Below the pieces are notes generated by a model. That model made no database searches. It worked only from the letters and a program-made list of their open reading frames with translations, and was not told the DNA's origin. From assembly GCA_934678955.1 (NCBI GenBank), contig CAKUSI010000233.1, positions 1 to 6,237 on the forward strand: a stretch of DNA of 6,237 nt. The letters run 5' to 3'. Positions 1 to 5,067 of the stretch are shown here, one piece after another; position 1 is the stretch's first letter, and each line of letters begins with the position of its first letter. The translations under genes and the position numbers were made by a program. The stretch comes from an uncultured Austwickia sp. Its GTDB lineage: Bacteria > Actinomycetota > Actinomycetes > Actinomycetales > Dermatophilaceae.

Positions 1-201
1 GGCGGTCGCGTACTCGGGGTGGTTGCCGACGTCCAGATAGAGACGGCCGCCGTTGGCCAGGAAGACGTTGCTGCTGTAGTGCGTGGCCACCAGGTCGTAG
101 AAGAGGTGCCGGGCGACCTCGTCGGGGGTGAGGGTACGGCGGCCGGCGTCGGTGCACTGCACTCCGTACTCGGTCTCCACGCCCATGATGCGACGGTCCA
201 C
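1..201 (-). CDS. pafA: Pup-protein ligase PafA, N-terminal 67 residues (gene runs off the window)
   Basis: PafA uses ATP to phosphorylate the C-terminal Glu of Pup and joins it to a lysine side chain of the target protein, marking it for the proteasome in the cytoplasm. The first residues read [16 protein letters not shown], followed by SPDEVAR-like [14 protein letters not shown], then [17 protein letters not shown] and NHPEYATA. These match the N-terminus of mycobacterial PafA closely. Glu9 in the GVETE motif is the conserved active-site glutamate of this glutamine-synthetase-like family. The start is a GTG lying 2 nt after the prcA stop, with AGGGGG six nt upstream. No other start fits the family N-terminus. 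The gene closes the pup-prcB-prcA-pafA block and is probably co-transcribed with it. The remaining roughly 85% of the protein is outside the window, so its integrity cannot be judged. Confidence 0.97.
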   Translation of the reverse strand, partial: MDRRIMGVETEYGVQCTDAGRRTLTPDEVARHLFYDLVATHYSSNVFLANGGRLYLDVGNHPEYATA

Positions 202-203
202 GA

Positions 204-1220
204 TCAGCCCCCTGCCGTCGTCGCCGGCCCGTGCCCCGGATGGGTGGTGGCCCCGTGGCCCGGATGGGTGGTGGCCCCGTGGTCCAGGTGGGTGGTGGCC
301 CCGTGGTCCGGGTGGGTCGATGCCGTTCCGTGACCGGGATGCTGGGTGGCGGGGTTGGACGTCGCGGGCGCGTGGCCGGGGCCGCTGCCAGCGTCGGCGC
401 TGGTCGTCAGGGCATCGAGGCGGCGGAAGGTGCGCCGTGGACGGGACCGGTCCAACAGGGCCACCTCGAGGCGGTGCGGCTCCTCGCCGCCCGTACCCGC
501 ACTGCCTGCACCGGAACCGCCTGCCGCAGACCCGCCTGCCCCGGGAAAGCCCGTCCCGGAGCCGCCCGCCTCGCGCAGCGCGCGGGTGGCGTGCCGCAGC
601 ATTCGCTCCAGCGGGATCCCGGGGCGATCGCCGGCCGTGGCGCTCCCCTCGGCTGCCTCGTCGTCCGTCGCCACCGCCTGGTCGTCCTGAGCCAACGCCC
701 GGTCGTCCTGCGCCAGCGATTGGGCCAGGTGGGCGGCCACCGCGCCGGCCGCTCCCCCGGCGACCGCGACACCGCGTTCGTCCATGACCGAGCCGTCGTA
801 GGCGACCCGATAGATCTCGTCCTCCTCCGGGGTGGCCCCGAGCTGGGCCAGCAGGATCTCCACCTCGAACGGCTTGCTGTGCAGGGCGAACGTCGCGCCG
901 AGGGTCTGCGCGTACGCTCCGGCCAGGGCCCGCGCGGTGACGTCGGCACGGTCGTAGGAGTAGGCCCGCAGGTCCGCGTATCGGATCCCGGCGACCCGCA
1001 GGGACTCGAACTCGTGGTACTTGCCCACGCCCGCGAACCCGATCCGGTCGTGGATCTCGGCGATCTTGCGCAGGCTGGGGCTCGGGTTCTCGGCGACGAA
1101 GAGCACGCCCTCGGCGCAGCTCGCCACGACGACCGAGCGGCCACGCGCGATGCCTTTGCGGGCGAAGTCGGCCCGGTCGGCGATGAGCTGTTCTGGGGAG
1201 ACGTAGAAGGGGACGCTCAC
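204..1220 (-). CDS. prcA: Proteasome 20S core alpha subunit PrcA with an extended His-rich tail
   Basis: PrcA forms the outer heptameric rings of the 20S core and controls substrate entry. The 338-residue product opens with [23 protein letters not shown], then [36 protein letters not shown] and [12 protein letters not shown], all typical of actinobacterial alpha subunits, and ends its fold with [18 protein letters not shown] at residues 251-268. The mycobacterial protein is about 248 aa. The extra length comes from an acidic 7-residue repeat (169-189), a Gly/Ser/Ala-rich loop (219-245) and a C-terminal extension (about 271-338) with 8-residue His repeats. The start is GTG, overlapping the prcB stop by four nt (GTGA); no strong ribosome site is visible, which suggests translational coupling. 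The fold elements are intact, so I read this as a functional alpha subunit with unusual additions. Confidence 0.96.
   Translation of the reverse strand: MSVPFYVSPEQLIADRADFARKGIARGRSVVVASCAEGVLFVAENPSPSLRKIAEIHDRIGFAGVGKYHEFESLRVAGIRYADLRAYSYDRADVTARALAGAYAQTLGATFALHSKPFEVEILLAQLGATPEEDEIYRVAYDGSVMDERGVAVAGGAAGAVAAHLAQSLAQDDRALAQDDQAVATDDEAAEGSATAGDRPGIPLERMLRHATRALREAGGSGTGFPGAGGSAAGGSGAGSAGTGGEEPHRLEVALLDRSRPRRTFRRLDALTTSADAGSGPGHAPATSNPATQHPGHGTASTHPDHGATTHLDHGATTHPGHGATTHPGHGPATTAGG
208..213 (-). promoter_or_regulatory. Ribosome binding site of pafA
   Basis: AGGGGG on the minus strand ends six nt before the GTG start of pafA. It overlaps the last codons of prcA and decides the pafA start. 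Confidence 0.7.
222..317 (-). repeat. Four 24-bp tandem repeats encoding the HxxH tail of PrcA
   Basis: Residues 302-333 of PrcA are four 8-residue units: [24 protein letters not shown] and THPGHGPA. Each is encoded by a 24-bp unit, and the DNA copies are nearly identical. A degenerate relative, [10 protein letters not shown], precedes them at residues 292-301. With this copy there are five HxxH pairs. The array lies after the last recognisable strand of the alpha-subunit fold, so it is a tail rather than an insertion. Confidence 0.93.
486..566 (-). repeat. Gly/Ser/Ala-rich low-complexity loop in PrcA
   Basis: Residues 219-245 of PrcA consist almost wholly of Gly, Ser, Ala and Thr (for example [17 protein letters not shown]). 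They lie between the helix ending [10 protein letters not shown] and the strand LEVALLD. Mycobacterial PrcA has a shorter, also Gly-containing loop here, so this is an expansion of a natural loop. Confidence 0.8.
654..716 (-). repeat. Three 21-bp tandem repeats encoding an acidic heptad in PrcA
   Basis: Residues 169-189 of PrcA are [14 protein letters not shown] and VATDDEA: three units of seven residues, each with an Asp-Asp pair. The insertion sits between the segment ending AAHLAQS and the helix [14 protein letters not shown], where the mycobacterial protein has only a few residues. A seven-residue period suits an extended helix, but that is inference. Confidence 0.85.
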
Positions 1221-2095
1221 CGGGCACCGCCCGGGTTGCCGCGGCGGTCGGCCACCAGCTCCTCGACCAGGCGCGCGAGGTCCGCATCCTCCACGAGCCG
1301 CGCGCCGGAGGCGTCGACCACGGCGCAGGTGGGCCAGATCCGTCGCGCCACGTCGGGGCCCGCGGTCCCGGTGTCGTCGTCGGCCGCGTCGTAGAGGGCC
1401 TCGAGCGCGACCCGCAGCGCCGCGTCCGCGGTGAGGTCCGGGCGCCAGAGCTTCTTCAGCGCGCCGCGGGCGAAGGGCGCCCCGGAGCCGACGCCCGCGT
1501 GGTCGTTTTCCTCGTAGCAGCCCCCGGCGACGTCGTAGCTGAAGATGCGCCCGCGACCGGCGGCGGGGTCGTAGCCCGCCAGGAGCGGCACGATCGGCAG
1601 GCCCTGCAGGGCCCAGGGCAGGTGGGTGCGGATCATCGTCCGCAGCCGGTTGGCGCGGCCCTCCAAAGTCAGGCAGGCGCCCTCGATCTTCTCGTAGTGC
1701 TCCAGCTCCACCTGGAACAGCGCGACCAGCTCGGTGGCGAGGCCCGCGACTCCGGCGATGCCGACGAGGGTGAACCCGTCGGCGACGTAGACCTTCTCGA
1801 TCGCCCGGTGCGCGATGAGGGAGCCCGCGGTGGCGCGCCGGTCGCCGGCCATGACGGCCCCGTCGGCGTGGACGAGCGCGACGATCGTGGTGGCGTGCGC
1901 CGGGCCGGTCGGGGATCCGCCGACGGGACGTAGCGGAGTTGCGTCGCCGAGGGCCGCGATCCCGCCGGGGGTGGGCCGCAGGAGCGGCGGCAGCAGCTCG
2001 GGCGCGTGGCCGGCCAGGAAGCGGGCGAAGGAGGACGTGCCGGCGTGCAAGCATCCGGCCAGATCTACCTCCGGCCCGCTCGCCGGTGGGGTCAC
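1217..2095 (-). CDS. prcB: Proteasome 20S core beta subunit PrcB
   Basis: PrcB forms the inner rings of the 20S core and is the N-terminal threonine protease. The 292-residue precursor has a propeptide of 68 residues followed by [21 protein letters not shown]. Counting the first Thr as 1, Asp17 and Lys33 (in AIEKVY) are in place, and so are [21 protein letters not shown]-like VPLLAGYD and [10 protein letters not shown] of the family. The mature chain is 224 aa. The residue before Thr1 is Ala (HATT) where the family has Gly (HGTT). The GTG start overlaps the pup stop as GTGA. The reading frame stays open far upstream across pup, but that part is a shadow, and the family gives no support for a longer protein. 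Coupling to pup and to prcA by four-nt overlaps implies one operon. Confidence 0.96.
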   Translation of the reverse strand: MTPPASGPEVDLAGCLHAGTSSFARFLAGHAPELLPPLLRPTPGGIAALGDATPLRPVGGSPTGPAHATTIVALVHADGAVMAGDRRATAGSLIAHRAIEKVYVADGFTLVGIAGVAGLATELVALFQVELEHYEKIEGACLTLEGRANRLRTMIRTHLPWALQGLPIVPLLAGYDPAAGRGRIFSYDVAGGCYEENDHAGVGSGAPFARGALKKLWRPDLTADAALRVALEALYDAADDDTGTAGPDVARRIWPTCAVVDASGARLVEDADLARLVEELVADRRGNPGGAR

Positions 2096-2298
2096 TGGCC
2101 GCCCTTCTGCACGAAGGAGCGTACGAACTCCTCGGCGTTCGATTCGAGGACCTCGTCGATGTCTCCCAGCACGGCGTCGATGCCCGCGTCCAGCTCGGCC
2201 TTCATGGCGGCGGCCTGCGGCGCCGGCGGGGCCGGGTCGACCGGCGGCTCGGGCGCCGGGCGCTCCTGCTGGGGTCGGATCTGCTCCTGATTGGCCAT
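2092..2298 (-). CDS. pup: Prokaryotic ubiquitin-like protein Pup
   Basis: Pup is the small, largely disordered protein tag of the actinobacterial proteasome. The product is 68 aa and ends in the signature [14 protein letters not shown]. Because the last residue is Gln, it must be deamidated by Dop before PafA can ligate it. Residues 33-58 ([20 protein letters not shown] onwards) match the helical region that binds the coiled coils of Mpa/ARC. The N-terminal half is unusual: residues 9-27 are Pro-rich ([14 protein letters not shown]) instead of the Gly/Asp-rich stretch of mycobacterial Pup. Only Lys33 and Lys65 are present. The start is ATG with a strong AGGAGG six nt upstream, the best ribosome site in the block, which fits the need for many Pup molecules per proteasome. 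A candidate promoter lies just upstream. Confidence 0.98.
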   Translation of the reverse strand: MANQEQIRPQQERPAPEPPVDPAPPAPQAAAMKAELDAGIDAVLGDIDEVLESNAEEFVRSFVQKGGQ

Positions 2299-2304
2299 GA
2301 CGGT

Positions 2305-2310
2305 CCTCCT
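2305..2310 (-). promoter_or_regulatory. Strong ribosome binding site of pup
   Basis: A perfect AGGAGG on the minus strand stands six nt before the pup ATG. It is clearly stronger than what precedes prcB and prcA. Confidence 0.85.
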
Positions 2311-2331
2311 GGGCGGGTCGGGCTCCGCGCC

Positions 2332-2337
2332 AGCCTA
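2332..2337 (-). promoter_or_regulatory. Candidate -10 box of the pup promoter
   Basis: The minus strand reads GACTAGGCTGG, with TAGGCT as a plausible actinobacterial -10 hexamer about 34 nt before the pup ATG. At 17-18 nt spacing the upstream hexamer is only AGGACC or CAGGAC, a poor -35. A perfect 12-bp palindrome (2365-2376) lies just upstream. Transcription starting here would give a 5' leader of about 25-30 nt. Confidence 0.4.
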
Positions 2338-2389
2338 GTCTTTGGCGGCTCCGCGGTCCTGCGGCCGCCGCGGCGGCGGGCTGGAGGAG

Positions 2390-2419
2390 CGGTTGCCGCC
2401 CGTGGGCGGGAAAGGTACG
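2390..2419. repeat. Near-palindromic repeat, copy proximal to pup
   Basis: The core TTGCCGCCCGTGGGCGGGAA (2393-2412) is a near-perfect inverted repeat: CCGCCC and GGGCGG arms around a central GT, with outer TT/AA. The 30-bp stretch recurs at 2442-2471 with two mismatches. The form is that of a dimeric regulator operator, though no regulator is identified. It lies about 50 bp upstream of the candidate pup -10 box. Confidence 0.75.
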
Positions 2420-2441
2420 GGGGGAGCTGGGGTTTTGCGTA

Positions 2442-2471
2442 CGGTTGCCGCCCGTGGGCGGGAGATGTACG
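2442..2471. repeat. Near-palindromic repeat, copy distal to pup
   Basis: This is the second copy of the element at 2390-2419, in the same orientation. The first 22 bp are identical and the last eight differ at two positions. The two centres are 52 bp apart, very near five turns of B-DNA, which would put both sites on the same face of the helix. Confidence 0.75.
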
Positions 2472-2492
2472 CGACCCAGCTCCCGGCCGGCC

Positions 2493-2532
2493 GGGTGAAC
2501 GCTCGTGAGTACGGGTGCACTCTCGCTAGCGG
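2493..2532 (+). repeat. Two 20-bp repeat units, plus orientation
   Basis: Two adjoining 20-bp units begin GGGTGAACGCTCG (2493-2512) and GGGTGCACTCTCG (2513-2532). They resemble the minus-oriented units at 2600-2659, sharing GGGTGNAC and CTC. Confidence 0.55.
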
Positions 2533-2599
2533 GCCTGGTGGCCAGGCCGCCGAACCCCCCTCGGGTGTGGTGGGCTCCTCCGGGACCGGATGAACTCTC

Positions 2600-2659
2600 G
2601 CCACAACGAGAGGTCACCCGTCCTGATGAGAGTTCACCCGGCCCGATGAGAGCTCAGCC
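2600..2659 (-). repeat. Three 20-bp tandem repeat units, minus orientation
   Basis: Three adjoining units read on the minus strand: GGCTGAGCTCTCATCGGGCC (2659-2640), GGGTGAACTCTCATCAGGAC (2639-2620) and GGGTGACCTCTCGTTGTGGC (2619-2600). There are no unique spacers. A further TGAACTCTCG on the plus strand (2591-2600) makes an inverted repeat with GAGAGTTCA (2628-2636), and CTCTCG/CGAGAG (2595-2612) could form a six-bp stem. Confidence 0.7.
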
Positions 2660-2675
2660 ACGATGCGAGGAGCCC

Positions 2676-2702
2676 GGTGACGTCGTGCTCGACAGGGTCA
2701 CC
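2676..2702 (-). terminator. Possible hairpin terminator after the hydrolase gene
   Basis: GGTGAC plus GTCG pair with CGAC and GTCACC around a four-nt loop, with a three-nt bulge. The hairpin lies 28 nt beyond the hydrolase stop. It has no T tract, so a factor-independent terminator is uncertain. A direct repeat of GGTCACCAGCG (2696-2706 and 2711-2721) overlaps its edge. Confidence 0.35.
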
Positions 2703-2729
2703 AGCGACATGGTCACCAGCGGCGTCAGT

Positions 2730-3593
2730 TCAGCCGTCGACGCGCGAGGTGTGGCGGAGGATCTCCCCGGTGAGCGGGCCGAGGACCGGGGAGCTCAGCG
2801 CGTGCCCCATGCCCGGGATCGTGACCTGACGAGCGCCGGGGATGGCCGCGGTGATCCGGGAGGCGGCGGGCGGGGGGTTGATGGGGTCGGCTGGCGCTTC
2901 GATGACCAGCGTGGGCGTCGTCACCGTCGACAGCGCGGCGCCCCGGTCGAGGCCGGACTGGTCGGCGCGCGCGTGCACGGCCGGGGAATCATGCCGCCCG
3001 GTGTGGTCGATGACGCGTCGCTCCAGCCGGCGATATTCGTCGGCGTCGAACGGCAACGCGTCGCCGTTGAGGAGCCGCCAGTGCTCGACCCGGAAGTCGA
3101 TCTCCGCGAGCGGATCGCGCGCGTCGCCGAGGTGCTCCCAGAGCGCGAGCAGTGTCGGGTCGATGTCGACGAAAGGCGGGGGTGCGCCGTCCGGGCCGGC
3201 CCCCTCGAGGGCCGCCGTACAGAGAACCGTGGCAGACAGGAGCCGCTCCGGAGCGTCGATGAGGAGCAACTGCACCAGTGTTCCGCCCATGGACATTCCG
3301 ACCACGTGGGCGCGCTGGATCGCGAGTCCGTCGAGGACCGCGACAGCGTCACGCGCCAGATCGGCCACGGAGTAGGGCCGACTGTCGAAGGCCCAGGTCG
3401 ACCGACCGGTGTCGCGGTGGTCGTAGCGCACGACGCGATGACGCGCGCCCAGTCCCGTGACCAGATCGTCCGGCCAGGCGAGTCCGGAGGCGTTCGCGCC
3501 CATGATCAGGAGCAGCGGCGACCCATCGGGCCGGCCCGACTCCTCGACCCAGAGCCTGGTGTCGTTGTCAACCTCCACGAAGCGTTCCACCAC
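2730..3593 (-). CDS. Alpha/beta hydrolase, RdmC (aclacinomycin methylesterase)-like
   Basis: A 287-residue alpha/beta-hydrolase fold enzyme, probably cytoplasmic since no signal peptide is seen. From the N-terminus: an oxyanion region LLLIMGANASGLAWPDDL, then RYDHRDTGRSTW, the nucleophile elbow GMSMGG with Ser as nucleophile, the acid candidate Asp in EAPADPINPP, and the catalytic His in IPGMGHALSS. The RYDHRDTGRS, IDHTGR and GMGHALSSPV-type segments closely recall RdmC-like esterases; the substrate cannot be told from sequence. I chose the GTG at 3593 because GGGGAG stands six nt upstream and the protein then begins VERFVEVDNDTRLW as in relatives. An ATG at 3623 would add ten residues but has no clear ribosome site. 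It lies 125 bp after mazF, so shared transcription is possible. No link to pupylation is known. Confidence 0.9.
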   Translation of the reverse strand: MVERFVEVDNDTRLWVEESGRPDGSPLLLIMGANASGLAWPDDLVTGLGARHRVVRYDHRDTGRSTWAFDSRPYSVADLARDAVAVLDGLAIQRAHVVGMSMGGTLVQLLLIDAPERLLSATVLCTAALEGAGPDGAPPPFVDIDPTLLALWEHLGDARDPLAEIDFRVEHWRLLNGDALPFDADEYRRLERRVIDHTGRHDSPAVHARADQSGLDRGAALSTVTTPTLVIEAPADPINPPPAASRITAAIPGARQVTIPGMGHALSSPVLGPLTGEILRHTSRVDG

Positions 3594-3599
3594 GACATT

Positions 3600-3605
3600 C
3601 TCCCC
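3600..3605 (-). promoter_or_regulatory. Ribosome binding site deciding the hydrolase start
   Basis: GGGGAG on the minus strand (within a run GGGGGGAG) is six nt before the GTG at 3593. It supports that start over the ATG at 3623. Confidence 0.6.
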
Positions 3606-3718
3606 CCAGGTCGGGCACCCCATGGGAGCTGGTGGACACGGGACGTGAAGTAGATGCGACGATGCCCTCGGAGCCTTGAGGTGGCGTTGTGTGCGTTCTC
3701 TGCCGATCGTCGCCGCGG

Positions 3719-4045
3719 TTAGCCACCGAAGCCGAGGAATACGAGCAGTCGTCGCTCGACCTCGACCAGGGTCGTAGCCTGGAGGCGCCCCAGAACGGTG
3801 TGGGCGTTGCTGCGGCGGATCGTCGTGATCTTGTCGCCCATGAGGTAGCTGTCCTGGGCAAGGCCGTTGCTCTGCTCTGCTGACACCGGGACGCGCAGGA
3901 GCGGCGCGTCGACCTCGGTCGTGGTAAAAGGGCAGATCGTCAAGGACTCGGTGGCGTCGAAGCGTTCATCCTGAACGATCAGGGCTGGTCGGGGTTTGCT
4001 TGCGTACACGCCACCGGCGACAGTGACGATGTCGCCGCCTCTCAT
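3719..4045 (-). CDS. MazF/PemK-family endoribonuclease toxin
   Basis: A 108-residue protein of the length and pattern of MazF toxins, which cut RNA at short specific sequences and arrest growth when freed from their antitoxin. Visible family motifs: GDIVTV near the N-terminus, the conserved RPALIV (Arg19 at the active-site position), CPFTTT around residues 38-43 with the catalytic-type Thr, SYLMGDKITTI, and the closing LGRL. No conserved segment is missing, so it is likely active. Its ATG overlaps the antitoxin stop as ATGA, implying coupled translation, and no independent strong ribosome site is seen. The antitoxin-first order is the usual one for mazEF pairs. Its place between dop and pup suggests insertion into the proteasome locus. 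Confidence 0.92.
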   Translation of the reverse strand: MRGGDIVTVAGGVYASKPRPALIVQDERFDATESLTICPFTTTEVDAPLLRVPVSAEQSNGLAQDSYLMGDKITTIRRSNAHTVLGRLQATTLVEVERRLLVFLGFGG

Positions 4046-4218
4046 CCGTCCCAGTCTTCTGAAACAGCCTCGACGAAGTCCACGTCGTCGGATCCCCGAT
4101 CAGCAACGGCCACGAGTGCCGACTGGCGATGCGCCTGCGCCGCGAACTCAGCGGAGCGAACGTCGGGTACCCAGATCTGGATCGAACGCAGGCCTTGGGT
4201 TCGCATCCGTGCCCCCAT
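4042..4218 (-). CDS. MazE-like antitoxin (DUF3018-type)
   Basis: A short protein of 58 aa reading MGARMRTQGLRSIQIWVPDV, then RSAEFAAQAHRQS and an acidic C-terminus FVEAVSEDWDG. The QGLR-[PS]-[IV]-QIWVPDVRS and AHRQS blocks are characteristic of the actinobacterial antitoxins found beside MazF toxins. The acidic end is the part expected to bind and block the toxin; the N-terminal part should bind DNA for autoregulation. The ATG at 4218 is my choice, although GGGAG lies about 13 nt away, which is long. The family often has about ten more residues, and the frame is open to beyond 4330, so a non-ATG upstream start remains possible. The gene ends inside the mazF start codon (ATGA overlap). Confidence 0.82.
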   Translation of the reverse strand: MGARMRTQGLRSIQIWVPDVRSAEFAAQAHRQSALVAVADRGSDDVDFVEAVSEDWDG

Positions 4219-4290
4219 AAGAATGTCATGACTCCCAAGAAGCCGAGCATTCCAGCACTCGATGTCGCAAGCCGTGAGCGAAGACAGCCC

Positions 4291-4317
4291 CGGATACTCG
4301 ATGGATCGGAGAGTCAA
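4291..4317 (-). promoter_or_regulatory. Weak candidate promoter for the toxin-antitoxin pair
   Basis: The minus strand has TTGACT (4317-4312) and, after 15 nt, TATCCG (4296-4291), about 75 nt before the antitoxin ATG. The -35 is good but the -10 and the short spacing are poor. Confidence 0.25.
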
Positions 4318-4333
4318 ATATTTCGCATCACTC

Positions 4334-4846
4334 TCATTCAATTCTCGACAGAACAGCAACAGATTGCATGGTGTCTTCCTTCAGGCACCGCCGATCACCA
4401 TCCAACTGGATATCGGCGCCCCTCGTCTGAGCCACGCTCCCTCCCCCCTGAATCTGAGTCCCATTGCTCACGGTCTTACCGCCAGGCAGTTGTACCGACG
4501 GAGAAGGTGAGTCATCCGCCCACCGGCTTCCTCGAGGCCAGGCCACGAGCGCCGGACCAGGCTCACCTGAGTCTTCCAACTGCCAGCACCCGGCTTCATC
4601 AAGTCGCAGTACGCCGCTGACGCTCGCATCGTGTGCTCCCCCCGGGCCGACAAGCAGCAGGCCACCACGATCGGTCGTCGTCGTGATCGAGGTCGAGACC
4701 GCATTCGATGTCGCGGCCGCCGGGTCAGCAGCTGGGGTCGTCGAGCAGCCCACCATCATGAGAAGCGGCACCGGCCACAACCAACGCCTGAGACTCACCA
4801 CGCGCGCGCTCATGGGCCAAGACGTCGCCTTCGTGCACGAGTTCAT
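4334..4846 (-). CDS. Putative lipoprotein of unknown function
   Basis: The product has 170 aa and starts with a lipoprotein signal: basic RVVSLRRW, hydrophobic LWPVPLLMMV, then the lipobox MVGC with Cys34 as the lipidated residue. A Thr/Ser/Ala-rich linker follows (TTPAADPAAATSNAVSTSITTTT), then a compact domain with GVLRLDEAGCWQLE, a WPRGSRW motif, VQLPGGKTV and IQGGGS, and a late Cys in RRCLKE. The WPxGxxW, LPxGxxV and GGG pattern resembles small actinobacterial secreted domains that I recall without a named function; the two domain Cys could form a disulfide. GGGGGAG stands only two nt before the ATG at 4846; an internal ATG at 4813 would give a more compact 22-residue signal peptide and is an equal alternative. 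Expected at the outer face of the cytoplasmic membrane. No role with its neighbours is evident. Confidence 0.78.
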   Translation of the reverse strand: MNSCTKATSWPMSARVVSLRRWLWPVPLLMMVGCSTTPAADPAAATSNAVSTSITTTTDRGGLLLVGPGGAHDASVSGVLRLDEAGCWQLEDSGEPGPALVAWPRGSRWADDSPSPSVQLPGGKTVSNGTQIQGGGSVAQTRGADIQLDGDRRCLKEDTMQSVAVLSRIE

Positions 4847-5067
4847 TTCTCCCCCAGTTAATTGTCCCGCCAAGCCTGCGCAGGGAGTCTATTCCACATC
4901 CCGTCCAAGTGAGGCCATCAAGCGAACCCGATCATTTGTGTCCATGGGCTCTTCGGGAATCGACGCAGATCAGGCGATCTCTGCCCGACGCCGTCACAAG
5001 TTCCAGATCCACCTGAATATGGCACACGTCACCTGGGATGTCATCGGCCGCCACTCCGACGACGGGA
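4847..5067. other. 221-bp gap between dop and the lipoprotein gene
   Basis: I find no convincing gene or hairpin terminator here. It contains the GGGGGAG ribosome site (4849-4855) of the lipoprotein gene. A TAGACT on the minus strand near 4890 resembles a -10 box, but no -35 stands at a fitting distance. Base composition looks less GC-rich than dop. Confidence 0.5.

Larger units (their letters stand above)
2299..2729. other. 431-bp intergenic region between the hydrolase gene and pup
   Basis: I see no credible gene here: reading frames exist on both strands but match nothing I know and cross the repeats. The region holds, from the pup side, the candidate -10 box, a 12-bp palindrome (2365-2376), two copies of a near-palindrome (2390-2419 and 2442-2471), a 14-bp perfect palindrome CCCGGCCGGCCGGG (2482-2495), an array of 20-bp units (2493-2659), and a hairpin with a nearby short direct repeat (2676-2721). 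It is the likely control region of the pup-prcB-prcA-pafA operon and the 3' end of the hydrolase transcript. Confidence 0.7.

Noticed and set aside
231..1394. Plus-strand frame over prcA with a Met-Gly-Gly-Gly repeat start
   Set aside because: Its repeats are the complement of the PrcA His-tail repeats, and the frame runs antisense to well-conserved prcA and prcB.
2476..2500. Terminator formed by the 14-bp palindrome CCCGGCCGGCCGGG
   Set aside because: It is perfectly self-complementary with no loop and no T tract, so a terminator hairpin is unlikely; listed only as part of the intergenic region.
2096..2617. Upstream in-frame extension of prcB across pup
   Set aside because: It overlaps pup in another frame and crosses the intergenic repeats, giving Arg/Ala-rich sequence unlike PrcB. 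The GTG at 2095 with a GTGA overlap fits the family.
2493..2659. CRISPR array
   Set aside because: The 20-bp units abut without unique spacers, lie in both orientations and have no cas genes nearby.
2505..3653. Long open frame on the plus strand over the hydrolase gene
   Set aside because: It is antisense to a clear alpha/beta hydrolase and its translation is rich in Arg/Gly/Val without any family pattern, as expected of a high-GC shadow frame.
3624..3718. Terminator between mazF and the hydrolase gene
   Set aside because: Only a four-bp CCTC/GAGG pairing around 3665-3680 is seen, too weak to call.
3594..4333. Transposon or attachment sites bounding the mazEF/hydrolase block
   Set aside because: I found no transposase, no terminal inverted repeats and no matching direct repeats at the block edges, so insertion by a mobile element is not supported directly.
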